Origin: Comamonadaceae bacterium
GTDB taxonomy: Bacteria > Pseudomonadota > Gammaproteobacteria > Burkholderiales > Burkholderiaceae
Direction of reading: 5' to 3'
Length of the DNA: 11,896 bases
Assembly: GCA_947374535.1 (NCBI GenBank)
Contig: CANCCJ010000081.1
Location: 1 to 11,896, forward strand
Shown here piece after piece: positions 1 to 6,880 of the stretch. A program made the translations under genes and the position numbers. The notes under the pieces were generated by a model. That model was not told where the DNA came from. It did not search any database and saw nothing but the letters and a program-made list of their open reading frames with translations. Each line of letters begins with the position of its first letter. Position 1 is the stretch's first letter.

Positions 1-323
1 TCGGCGCCACGCAACATACCAATCAAGCCCCAGACGGTGTGGTCGTGAATGGGGGTGGCTTGGCCAGGGCCCCACACAAAACTCACCACCGAAAAACGGT
101 CATCCGGGTCGGCATAGAGCAAGAACTGTTGGTAGCGCTCGGGGTTAGGCAGTGCGTAGTCGTCGGGTAGCCAATCGTCTTGGCTCACCAAATCAGCCAG
201 TAAGGTTTTGCCACTTGCCAAAATGGCGGCTTCGTCTGAAGTGCTGTTGAGCAAAGCGTCGAGTTGGTTGACGAAGTTGTGTAAACGGGGCGTATCGGCG
301 AGCTGTGGCGTGCGTAAAGTCAT
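1..323 (-). CDS. Thiol dioxygenase (cysteine dioxygenase family, Gln-type), partial, N-terminal part
   Basis: The minus strand from the ATG at 323 is open to the window edge and encodes the first 107 residues; the C-terminus lies outside. The family (cysteine dioxygenase type I fold, cupin) uses non-haem Fe(II) and O2 to convert a thiol to a sulfinate in the cytosol. Visible are the metal-binding HDH at residues 93-95 within a WGPGQATPIHDHTVWG stretch and an NPERYQQFLLY stretch near residue 60. Rat cysteine dioxygenase has Arg60 where this protein has Gln66, and its cross-linking Cys93 is replaced by Gly here. Both features are typical of bacterial Gln-type enzymes such as 3-mercaptopropionate dioxygenase, so that substrate is at least as likely as cysteine. 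The third iron ligand (a later His) cannot be checked. It is divergent from dsbB. No strong ribosome-binding site precedes the ATG. Confidence 0.87.
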   Translation of the reverse strand, partial: MTLRTPQLADTPRLHNFVNQLDALLNSTSDEAAILASGKTLLADLVSQDDWLPDDYALPNPERYQQFLLYADPDDRFSVVSFVWGPGQATPIHDHTVWGLIGMLRGA

Positions 324-409
324 GGCTTTGTATCGGGTAATGTGCGCTGATCGCGTCAGACCTCATTGTTTCACAGCGACAATCAGAACTAGCCCCTTTG
401 GAGACTGTT
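324..409. promoter_or_regulatory. Divergent intergenic region, thiol dioxygenase / dsbB
   Basis: These 86 bp separate two divergent start codons, so they should carry promoters for both genes. I could not find a convincing -35/-10 pair on either strand. A GACAAT hexamer at 380-385 on the plus strand is only a weak -10 candidate for dsbB. The assignment rests on gene orientation. Confidence 0.4.
400..403 (+). promoter_or_regulatory. Ribosome-binding site for dsbB (supports GTG start)
   Basis: GGAG lies 6 nt upstream of the GTG at 410. It is the only good Shine-Dalgarno match near the gene's start. It overlaps the first codons of the reading frame if the upstream TTG at 398 is used instead, and the later in-frame TTG at 425 has no such motif. 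It therefore favours GTG 410. Confidence 0.6.
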
Positions 410-955
410 GTGTTTGTAATACTTTTGGATAGTCCTCGCCGCATTTGCTTGTTTATCTTCTTGGTATGTGCCGCTTTGTTGAGCTTTGGCATGTATTTGC
501 AACATGTGGTGGGTTTAGAGCCTTGCCCCATGTGCATCGTGCAACGCTATGTGATGGTGTTGATAGGCTTGGTGGCCTTGTTGGGCGCAGGCTTGTCAGG
601 CCGTACCGCCTCGTTGACGGTAGGCAGTGTGCTAGTGCTGTTGGCGGGTGGCGGAGCGTATGTGGCGGCGCGCCAAACGTGGCTGCAGTGGTACCCACCC
701 GAGGTGGTGTCGTGTGGCCGCGACTTCTACGGCATGATCGAAACTTTCCCGCTACAACGCGCCATTCCCATGATTTTTAAGGGCGGTGGCGATTGCAGCA
801 AAGTGGATTGGACCTTTTTAGGCGGTTCGATTGCCAATTGGTCATTTGTGGCGTTTGTGGGTTTGGGTTTATTGGCCTTGGCCACAGTCGTTCGCTTGAT
901 GTCTCAACCGGTGACGACGACTGACACGAACGCTGGCGAAGACGTGTTGACCTAA
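410..955 (+). CDS. dsbB: Disulfide bond formation protein B (DsbB)
   Basis: DsbB is an inner-membrane protein that reoxidises periplasmic DsbA and passes electrons to quinones. From the GTG start at 410 the protein has 181 residues, a normal length for DsbB (about 165-185). Both cysteine pairs are present: Cys39-Pro-Met-Cys42 in the EPCPMCIVQRY motif, with the conserved Arg46 two residues after Gln44, and the second periplasmic pair Cys102 and Cys129. Four hydrophobic segments fit the four-helix topology, at about 9-29, 43-63, 66-86 and 140-161. A GGAG 6 nt upstream supports GTG; TTG at 398 would add four residues, and TTG at 425 would remove five. The gene ends 4 bp before the stop of convergent argA. 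No DsbA gene is visible here. Confidence 0.95.
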   Translation: MFVILLDSPRRICLFIFLVCAALLSFGMYLQHVVGLEPCPMCIVQRYVMVLIGLVALLGAGLSGRTASLTVGSVLVLLAGGGAYVAARQTWLQWYPPEVVSCGRDFYGMIETFPLQRAIPMIFKGGGDCSKVDWTFLGGSIANWSFVAFVGLGLLALATVVRLMSQPVTTTDTNAGEDVLT

Positions 956-959
956 TTTG

Positions 960-2309
960 TCATGACAGTTTCTTCACCAGAACCAAGCTCTTGCGGTCCC
1001 AGTTGTATTTGCGCTTGCGCGCTTCGGGCAACCAGTCGGGGTCGACCTGCACAAAACCACGCTTCAAGAACCAGTGCTTGGTGCGCGTGGTCAACACAAA
1101 AATGCTTTTGAGGCCTTTGTTGCGGGCGCGTTGTTCTATGCGCTTGAGCACCTTCTCGCCATCGCCTTGACCTTGTGATTGAGGTGACACGGTGAGCGCC
1201 GCCATCTCCGCGGTTTGGGCTTCAGGGTAGGGGTAGAGCGCTGCACAGGCAAAGATGACGCCGTCATGTTCGATGACGGTGTATTGGCCCACATCGCGTT
1301 CAATCTCGTTGCGGTCACGCTTGACCAAGGTGCCGTCTTTCTCAAACGGCTCAATCAGTTGCAAGATGCCGCCCACATCTTCGTGCGTGGCTTCGCGCAG
1401 GCTTTCCAGCTTTTCGTCCACCACCATGGTGCCGATGCCGTCATGCATGTAGACCTCTAGCAGCAGCGAGCCATCCACTGCAAACGGCAAGATGTGGCTA
1501 CGCTCCACGCCTGTCTCACAGGCTTTCACACAATGCTGCAAGTAAAACGCGATGTCGGAGGGGTCGGTGGTGTGGGGCAGGGTGGCCAGCAGTTGTTTGG
1601 CGGCTGCCAAGGGCAACTCGGTGTCGATGGGGTTGTCTTCGCTCGCAGGCTCAGCGGGGTTGATGCGAATGCCTGGGGTTTCGGTGACAAAAATCAGCTT
1701 ATCGGCTTGCAGCGCCGTGGCCACTGAGGTTGCCACTTCTTCCATGGTCAGGTTGAACGCTTCGCCCGTGGGTGAGAAGCCAAAAGGGGAGATGAGCACC
1801 ATCGAACCTGCGGCCAAGGTTTGGGTAATGCCCGCCACATCCACCTTGCGCACGAGGCCCGAGTGTTGAAAGTCCACGCCGTCCAAGATGCCCACAGGGC
1901 GAGCGGTGATGAAGTTGCCCGAAATCACGCGCACGGTGGCGCCTGCCATGGGCGTGTTGGGCAAGGCTTGGCTGAATGCCGCTTCGATTTCAAAGCGCAG
2001 TTGGCCCGCCGCCTCTTGCGCGCAGTCGAGGGCCACACCGTCGGTGATGCGCATGCCGTGCGAGTAGTGGGGCACATGGCCTTTGGCGGCCAGCTGTTCG
2101 TTCACCTGTGGGCGAAAACCGTGGACCAACACAATGCGCACGCCCATGCTTTGGATGAGCGCCAAGTCTTGCGCCAAGTTGGGCAGCTTGCCTGCGGCAA
2201 TCGCCTCGCCCGCGATGCCGACCACAAAGGTCTTGCCGCGATGCATGTGAATGTAGGGCGCGACCGAACGGAACCAAGGCACAAAGGTGAAGTCAAAAAC
2301 GGCGGACAT
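960..2309 (-). CDS. argA: N-acetylglutamate synthase (amino-acid N-acetyltransferase) ArgA
   Basis: This enzyme catalyses the first step of arginine biosynthesis, transferring acetyl from acetyl-CoA to glutamate in the cytosol. At 449 residues it matches the classical two-domain bacterial ArgA (E. coli 443). The N-terminal amino-acid-kinase-like domain spans about residues 20-290, with glycine-rich IVLVHGFRPQVNEQL near 60-75; in the family this domain carries allosteric arginine inhibition. The C-terminal GNAT acetyltransferase domain spans about 305-449 and has the acetyl-CoA pyrophosphate loop QGQGDG at 379-384 after EMAALTVSP. The WFRSVAPYIHMHRGKTFVV opening is characteristic of the family and supports the ATG at 2309, although no clear Shine-Dalgarno precedes it. 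It is divergent from hrpA and convergent with dsbB. No other arg gene is adjacent. Confidence 0.96.
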   Translation of the reverse strand: MSAVFDFTFVPWFRSVAPYIHMHRGKTFVVGIAGEAIAAGKLPNLAQDLALIQSMGVRIVLVHGFRPQVNEQLAAKGHVPHYSHGMRITDGVALDCAQEAAGQLRFEIEAAFSQALPNTPMAGATVRVISGNFITARPVGILDGVDFQHSGLVRKVDVAGITQTLAAGSMVLISPFGFSPTGEAFNLTMEEVATSVATALQADKLIFVTETPGIRINPAEPASEDNPIDTELPLAAAKQLLATLPHTTDPSDIAFYLQHCVKACETGVERSHILPFAVDGSLLLEVYMHDGIGTMVVDEKLESLREATHEDVGGILQLIEPFEKDGTLVKRDRNEIERDVGQYTVIEHDGVIFACAALYPYPEAQTAEMAALTVSPQSQGQGDGEKVLKRIEQRARNKGLKSIFVLTTRTKHWFLKRGFVQVDPDWLPEARKRKYNWDRKSLVLVKKLS

Positions 2310-2377
2310 GTGGGCTGGTTTGTGGCGGGTAAAGGGCTGGGCGTTCTCGGTGTGAGCCGGACGGGGATAATTGCGGA
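2310..2377. promoter_or_regulatory. Divergent intergenic region, argA / hrpA
   Basis: These 68 bp between divergent starts must hold the promoter of at least one gene. On the plus strand GATAAT at 2366-2371 resembles a -10 hexamer, but the -35 position is poor and transcription would begin almost at the TTG start codon of hrpA. GGGGA at 2363-2367 is alternatively a distant ribosome-binding site for that TTG. I saw no arginine-repressor-like box that I would call. Confidence 0.35.
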
Positions 2378-5300
2378 TTGTCTATCAAGTTAGTGCCTGT
2401 TTTGTCTACGCCCGTTCCCTTCCAGATTGAATTTCCAGAATCGTTGCCCGTCTCGGCCAGACGCGAGGAAATCATGGCTGCCATGCAGGCGCATCAAGTC
2501 ATCATCGTGTGCGGTGAAACGGGCTCGGGCAAAACCACGCAGCTGCCCAAAATGGCGCTCGCTCTGGGGCGCGGGCAAGGCAAAGAGCTTGGAAAATTGG
2601 GGTCAGACACCGATTTTGCGAAGCAAAAGTCGGGCTCTGACCCCAAATTTCCTCGCAAGCAGATCATCGGCCACACCCAGCCCCGCCGCATTGCCGCCAG
2701 CTCAGTGGCCAAGCGCATAGCCGAAGAACTCAAAACACCGCTGGGCGAGGTGGTGGGTTTCAAGGTGCGCTTCCAAGACCGGCTGAGCAAAGACGCCTCG
2801 GTCAAGCTGATGACCGACGGTATTTTGTTGGCCGAGACACAAAACGACCCGCTGCTCAAGGCCTACGACACCATCATCATTGACGAGGCACACGAGCGCA
2901 GCTTGAACATCGACTTCCTGCTGGGCTACTTGCGCGAAATCTTGCCGCGCAGGCCCGATCTAAAAATCATCGTCACCTCGGCCACGATTGATGCAGACCG
3001 CTTTGCGCAGCACTTTGCTTCAGCCAAAGGGCCAGCGCCGGTGTTGATGGTGTCGGGCCGTACCTTCCCCGTGGAGATGCGCTACCGCCCGTTTGAAGAA
3101 AAGCGCGATTACGACCTGAACAACGCCATTGCCGACGGCGTGGACGAGCTGTGGAGCAACCCGTCGCAGCAGGGCGACATCTTGGTGTTCTTGCCGGGCG
3201 AGCGTGAAATTCGCGAAGCGGCTGACCACTTGCGTGCCCACCTGAGCCACAGCCCTGTCATGCGCAGCGCCGAGGTGCTACCCTTGTTTGCGCGACTGTC
3301 GAGTGCCGAGCAAGACCGCGTGTTTGACACGCGTGGTGGTCGTCGCATCGTGCTGGCTACCAACGTGGCTGAAACCTCGCTCACTGTGCCCGGCATTCGC
3401 TATGTGATAGATGCAGGCACGGCACGCGTCAAGCGCTACAGCTGGCGCAGCAAGGTGGAACAGTTGATGGTCGAGCCCATCAGCCAAGCCGCCGCCAACC
3501 AACGCGCAGGTCGCTGTGGCCGTGTGGCCAATGGCATTTGCATTCGTTTGTACGACGAGGTGGATTTCAACGGCCGAACCAAATTTACCGATCCCGAAAT
3601 TTTGCGCAGCTCACTCGCGGGTGTGATCTTGCGCATGAAGTCGCTGCACTTGGGCAACGTGGAGCAGTTTCCGTTTCTCGAAGCCCCGCGCCCCAAAGCC
3701 ATTGCAGATGGCTATCAACTGCTGAGCGAGCTTGGCGCGGTGGATGACGACAACGAACTCACGCCGATGGGCCGTGAGTTGTCTAAGCTGCCGCTAGACC
3801 CCCGCGTAGGCCGCATGATTTTGGAAGCGCGTGACCGCAATGCTCTGGACGAAGTGCTCATCATCGCCTCGGCCCTGAGCGTGCAAGACGTGCGCGACCG
3901 CCCGATGGAAGCGCAAGCTGCGGCTGACCATGCGCACGCCAAGTTTGACGACGACCGCAGCGAATTCAGCGGCTACCTCAACCTCTGGAAATGGCTAGAA
4001 AACTCGCGCGGTGGCAAACCGCATGTGCCTGCCAGCATGAAGCAGCAAATTGCCATCAAGCAGCCGCAAAGCAAACAAGGTGCAGTGAAGGTGGGAACAA
4101 CTGGCGTGCCCACCGAGCACAAACTGAGCAACCGCCAATACGAAGCGTTGTTGCGCCAAAACTTCATCAACGTGCGCCGTGTGCGCGAGTGGCGCGACAC
4201 GCACACCCAGCTGCTGACGGTGGTGACCGAGCACAAATGGCGTATCAACACTTTGCCTGCCAGCTATGACCAGCTGCACCTCTCGATGTTGGCGGGTTTG
4301 TTGGGCAACGTGGGCTGCAAGCTAGAAGACGACGAGGCGTATTTGGGCGCACGCGGCATCAAGTTTTACCGCCACCCCGGCGCGCATTTGCGCAAAAAGC
4401 CGGGCCGCTGGATTGTGGTGGCTGAACTGGTGGAAACCACGCGCCTTTTTGGCCGTGGCATTGCCGCGATGGAGCCGCAGTGGCTAGAGCAGGTGGGCGG
4501 CCATTTGCTGAAAAAACAATTGCTTGACCCGCATTGGGAAAAGAAGGCAGGCGAGGTCAAAGCACTAGAGCGCGCTACGTTGTATGGCTTGGTGGTCTAC
4601 AGCGGCCGACGCGTGAGCTACAGCAAAGTAGACATGGTGGGTGCACGCGAAATTTTCATTCGCGAAGGGTTGGTGGCGGGCGAGCTAGATACCAAGCTGC
4701 CGTTTCTCGCGGCCAACCAAAAACTCATCGCTCAAGTGGAAGAGCTGGAGCACAAGTCGCGCCGCCAAGACGTGCTGGTGGACGATGCGCTCATCTACGC
4801 GTTTTACGACCAGCAACTGCCTGCTGATGTGTGCAGCTTGGTCACCCTGGAACATTGGTATCGCGAAGAGGTGAAGCGTCAGCCCAAACTTTTGTGCCTG
4901 AGCCGCGAAGAGCTGATGCGCCACCAAGCGGCGGGCATCACCACGCAAGCGTTTCCGAAAACATTGCGTATGGGTGGTGTGGACTGCATGGCCGACTACC
5001 TGCACGAACCGGGCGACGCCAAAGATGGCTTGACCGTGACCGTGCCCTTGTTTGTGTTGAACCAAGTCAGCGAAGAACGCGCCGAGTGGTTGGTGCCGGG
5101 CATGCTGAACCAAAAAATTCACGCCTTGCTCAAAACCTTGCACCAGCGGCCTCGCTCGCGCCTTGTGCCGCTGCCCGAAAGTGCGGCACGGTTGACCGAG
5201 GCTTTGTCGGCAGACACGGTGTTTGGCTCTGGCCCTTTGGTGGATGCCTTACTCAAGCTGGTGCGTGACGCCACCCAAGTGGATGTGAAACGTGCGGACT

Positions 5301-6472
5301 TTAAGGTGGACATGTTGCCGCCGCATTTGTTCATGAACTTCCGCGTGGTGGATGAGCATGGGCGGCAGTTGGGGCATGGGCGTAACCTTGGTGCTTTGAA
5401 GGCTGAGTTGGGGAGTCAGGCTCGGGGGGCGTTTCAGGCGTTGGCGGCACTCAAAGGTGTGGGCACCTTGAGTGCTGGCTCGCGGGCCGATGTTGGCGTT
5501 GACGATGCTGCGGTGTCGGCTGATGGGGCACAGCGGGCGCCTCATGCCTCACAGAAATCGTTGCCCGCTGTGCCCCATCAACCAAAACCTTCTGGCAAGG
5601 GCGCGTCTGTTACCGCGCCTGCGGACCAGCGCTACACCAGTTGGACCTTTGGCGAACTGCCCGAGCTGATGGAAATCACCCGAGGCAAGCAAACCCTCAT
5701 TGGTTTTCCTGCCTTGGTGGATGTGGGTGATGCGGTGTGCATTGAGGTGTTTGACGAGCCCGAGGTGGCCGCCACCAAACACCGCGCAGGCTTGCGCCGT
5801 TTGTTTGGTTTGCAAATCAAAGACGCGCTCAAGTACCTTGAGAAAAACTTGCCCGACTTGCAAAAAATGTCGGTCGCGTACATGAGTTTGGGAACGGGTG
5901 ACGAACTCAAACAACAAATTTTGGACGTCGCCCTTGACCGCGCTTTCTTGCTCGACCCACTGCCTACGAGCGAGGCCGATTTCAAACGCCGCCTTGAAGA
6001 AGGCCGTGGCCGACTGACGCTGATTGCCAATGAAATTGCCCGCTTGGCGGGCACGGTGCTGACCGAGTTTGCAGCGGCTAACCGCAAAGTGAAGGACACC
6101 AAAATCAGCCCCGACAGCGTGGCCGATGCCGCGCAACAGCTGCAACGCTTGGTAGGCAAACGCTTCATCGCGGACACGCCCTACACACAGCTGCAGCACT
6201 TTGCGCGTTACATCAAAGCCGTGGTGCTGCGCCTCGACAAACTGCGTGCCGACCCCGCACGCGATGCGGCGAAGCTGGCTGAACTCAAACCACTGGAGCA
6301 AAAATATTGGCGCCTCGTGGCCGAGCGCAAAGGTGTGACCGATGCGCGCATGCAAGAGTTCAGGTGGCTATTGGAAGAGCTGCGCGTGAGCTTCTTCGCA
6401 CAAGAGCTGCGCACGCCCCAGCCGGTGAGTGTGAAGCGGCTGGAGAAGGCTTGGCAGCAGTTGAGCTATTGA
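2378..6472 (+). CDS. hrpA: ATP-dependent DEAH-box RNA helicase HrpA
   Basis: HrpA is a cytosolic RNA helicase linked to mRNA processing and stalled-ribosome rescue. The 1364-residue product is longer than E. coli HrpA (about 1300). Helicase motifs appear in order: Walker A GETGSGKT 46-53, TQPRR 100-104, DEAH 169-172, SAT 201-203, and QRAGRCGR 375-382. HA2 and OB-fold regions follow, then the long C-terminal HrpA domain ending near the ELRVSFFAQEL motif. Three stretches exceed E. coli HrpA: about residues 67-95, about 545-580, and about 1025-1080. The first and third contain long palindromes (2591-2652 and 5521-5580). In the third, glycine codon GGG is used six times between 5360 and 5527 although GGC dominates elsewhere. 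The TTG at 2378 is the first possible start after the in-frame stop at 2330; GTG at 2393 is an alternative. The gene ends 3 bp before a convergent stop. Confidence 0.96.
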   Translation: MSIKLVPVLSTPVPFQIEFPESLPVSARREEIMAAMQAHQVIIVCGETGSGKTTQLPKMALALGRGQGKELGKLGSDTDFAKQKSGSDPKFPRKQIIGHTQPRRIAASSVAKRIAEELKTPLGEVVGFKVRFQDRLSKDASVKLMTDGILLAETQNDPLLKAYDTIIIDEAHERSLNIDFLLGYLREILPRRPDLKIIVTSATIDADRFAQHFASAKGPAPVLMVSGRTFPVEMRYRPFEEKRDYDLNNAIADGVDELWSNPSQQGDILVFLPGEREIREAADHLRAHLSHSPVMRSAEVLPLFARLSSAEQDRVFDTRGGRRIVLATNVAETSLTVPGIRYVIDAGTARVKRYSWRSKVEQLMVEPISQAAANQRAGRCGRVANGICIRLYDEVDFNGRTKFTDPEILRSSLAGVILRMKSLHLGNVEQFPFLEAPRPKAIADGYQLLSELGAVDDDNELTPMGRELSKLPLDPRVGRMILEARDRNALDEVLIIASALSVQDVRDRPMEAQAAADHAHAKFDDDRSEFSGYLNLWKWLENSRGGKPHVPASMKQQIAIKQPQSKQGAVKVGTTGVPTEHKLSNRQYEALLRQNFINVRRVREWRDTHTQLLTVVTEHKWRINTLPASYDQLHLSMLAGLLGNVGCKLEDDEAYLGARGIKFYRHPGAHLRKKPGRWIVVAELVETTRLFGRGIAAMEPQWLEQVGGHLLKKQLLDPHWEKKAGEVKALERATLYGLVVYSGRRVSYSKVDMVGAREIFIREGLVAGELDTKLPFLAANQKLIAQVEELEHKSRRQDVLVDDALIYAFYDQQLPADVCSLVTLEHWYREEVKRQPKLLCLSREELMRHQAAGITTQAFPKTLRMGGVDCMADYLHEPGDAKDGLTVTVPLFVLNQVSEERAEWLVPGMLNQKIHALLKTLHQRPRSRLVPLPESAARLTEALSADTVFGSGPLVDALLKLVRDATQVDVKRADFKVDMLPPHLFMNFRVVDEHGRQLGHGRNLGALKAELGSQARGAFQALAALKGVGTLSAGSRADVGVDDAAVSADGAQRAPHASQKSLPAVPHQPKPSGKGASVTAPADQRYTSWTFGELPELMEITRGKQTLIGFPALVDVGDAVCIEVFDEPEVAATKHRAGLRRLFGLQIKDALKYLEKNLPDLQKMSVAYMSLGTGDELKQQILDVALDRAFLLDPLPTSEADFKRRLEEGRGRLTLIANEIARLAGTVLTEFAAANRKVKDTKISPDSVADAAQQLQRLVGKRFIADTPYTQLQHFARYIKAVVLRLDKLRADPARDAAKLAELKPLEQKYWRLVAERKGVTDARMQEFRWLLEELRVSFFAQELRTPQPVSVKRLEKAWQQLSY
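2591..2652. repeat. REP-like imperfect palindrome inside hrpA
   Basis: A 62-bp hairpin-forming sequence. Left arm 2591-2619 and right arm 2623-2652 are complementary at all but three positions plus one bulge, around a GAA triloop at 2620-2622. The core is TTGGGGTCAGA paired with TCTGACCCCAA, and the apex is TTTTGC-GAA-GCAAAA. From memory, GGGGTCAGA hairpins of this kind are REP elements associated with RAYT (REP-associated tyrosine transposase) genes in proteobacteria. Here it lies within the coding frame and encodes roughly residues 72-92 of HrpA, between helicase motifs I and Ia, where E. coli HrpA has only a few residues. No further copy is visible in the window. Confidence 0.75.
5521..5580. 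repeat. Perfect 18-bp inverted repeat inside hrpA linker
   Basis: TGATGGGGCACAGCGGGC at 5521-5538 is exactly complementary to GCCCGCTGTGCCCCATCA at 5563-5580, with a 24-nt loop. The arms extend to 21 bp if one mismatch is allowed. It sits in frame (about residues 1048-1068 of HrpA) in a low-complexity, Ala/Pro/Ser-rich linker that is about 50 residues longer than the same place in E. coli HrpA. The sequence is unrelated to the palindrome at 2591-2652. It may be a second repeat family, or a structured mRNA segment. Confidence 0.7.
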
Positions 6473-6475
6473 GCC

Positions 6476-6880
6476 TTAACGCGTTTGCTTAAACGCCCCA
6501 TATGGACAATGATTCGGCCGAGGCCCCACTTGCGGATGCAGCCGACATGTGTTGGGGCGCTTGTCATACACGGTGCAGCGGCGGGTACGGGCATCTAAAA
6601 ACTGGCAGTCGCCGCTGGCGCGTCGGGCGAGGGTGAAGATGCTGTTTTTGAAATTGAAGTGGTCAATCAACCCGGCTTTGCTCAAGCGTTTGGCGATTTG
6701 CTTGGGTTCTTCATGCTCGGCTTCGAATGGGTCAACGAGTTCTAAGCGCACTAAGTCCGGCAGCTTGACTTCGACGGGCATGGTGCAGCAGTTGGCGGCG
6801 CAGGTGTCGCACAGGCCGTTGCGGTAGCGGGTCCAGGTCGCAGGGCGGTCCACATCGACGACCGAAATGGGAGACCTCAT
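6476..6880 (-). CDS. YkgJ-family cysteine-cluster protein (putative Zn/Fe-binding)
   Basis: A 134-residue protein of the YkgJ/CxxCxxCC family, predicted to bind zinc or an iron-sulfur cluster through cysteines; the biochemical role is not established. Eight cysteines are visible: Cys24, Cys27, Cys31 and Cys32 in an LCDTCAANCCT stretch, then Cys92, Cys102, Cys112 and Cys125 in a GDCQFL...RRCTVYDKRPNTCRLHP context, which is the family signature. No signal peptide or membrane segment is seen. Its ATG (6878-6880) overlaps the TGA of the upstream methyltransferase gene as ATGA, suggesting translational coupling. It is the last gene of the minus-strand cluster and ends 3 bp from the hrpA stop. A short GCGTTT/AAACGC stem at 6481-6496 lies in its last codons. 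Confidence 0.88.
   Translation of the reverse strand: MRSPISVVDVDRPATWTRYRNGLCDTCAANCCTMPVEVKLPDLVRLELVDPFEAEHEEPKQIAKRLSKAGLIDHFNFKNSIFTLARRASGDCQFLDARTRRCTVYDKRPNTCRLHPQVGPRPNHCPYGAFKQTR

Noticed and set aside
1821..2393. Plus-strand open frame of 190 codons opposite the N-terminal half of argA
   Set aside because: The sequence is His/Ala/Gly-rich without motifs and is antisense to a conserved kinase-like domain.
2591..2652. Rho-independent terminator within hrpA
   Set aside because: The hairpin is strong, but no T-run follows on the plus strand and the frame continues into conserved helicase motifs, so a REP-like repeat explains it better.
5360..5440. Possible G-quadruplex in the G-rich part of hrpA
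   Set aside because: Three G-runs are close together, but the fourth is about 35 nt away, so a stable quadruplex is not supported by the sequence.
5549..6355. Minus-strand open frame of 268 codons opposite the end of hrpA
   Set aside because: It is antisense to the conserved HrpA C-terminal domain and its product resembles no family I know.
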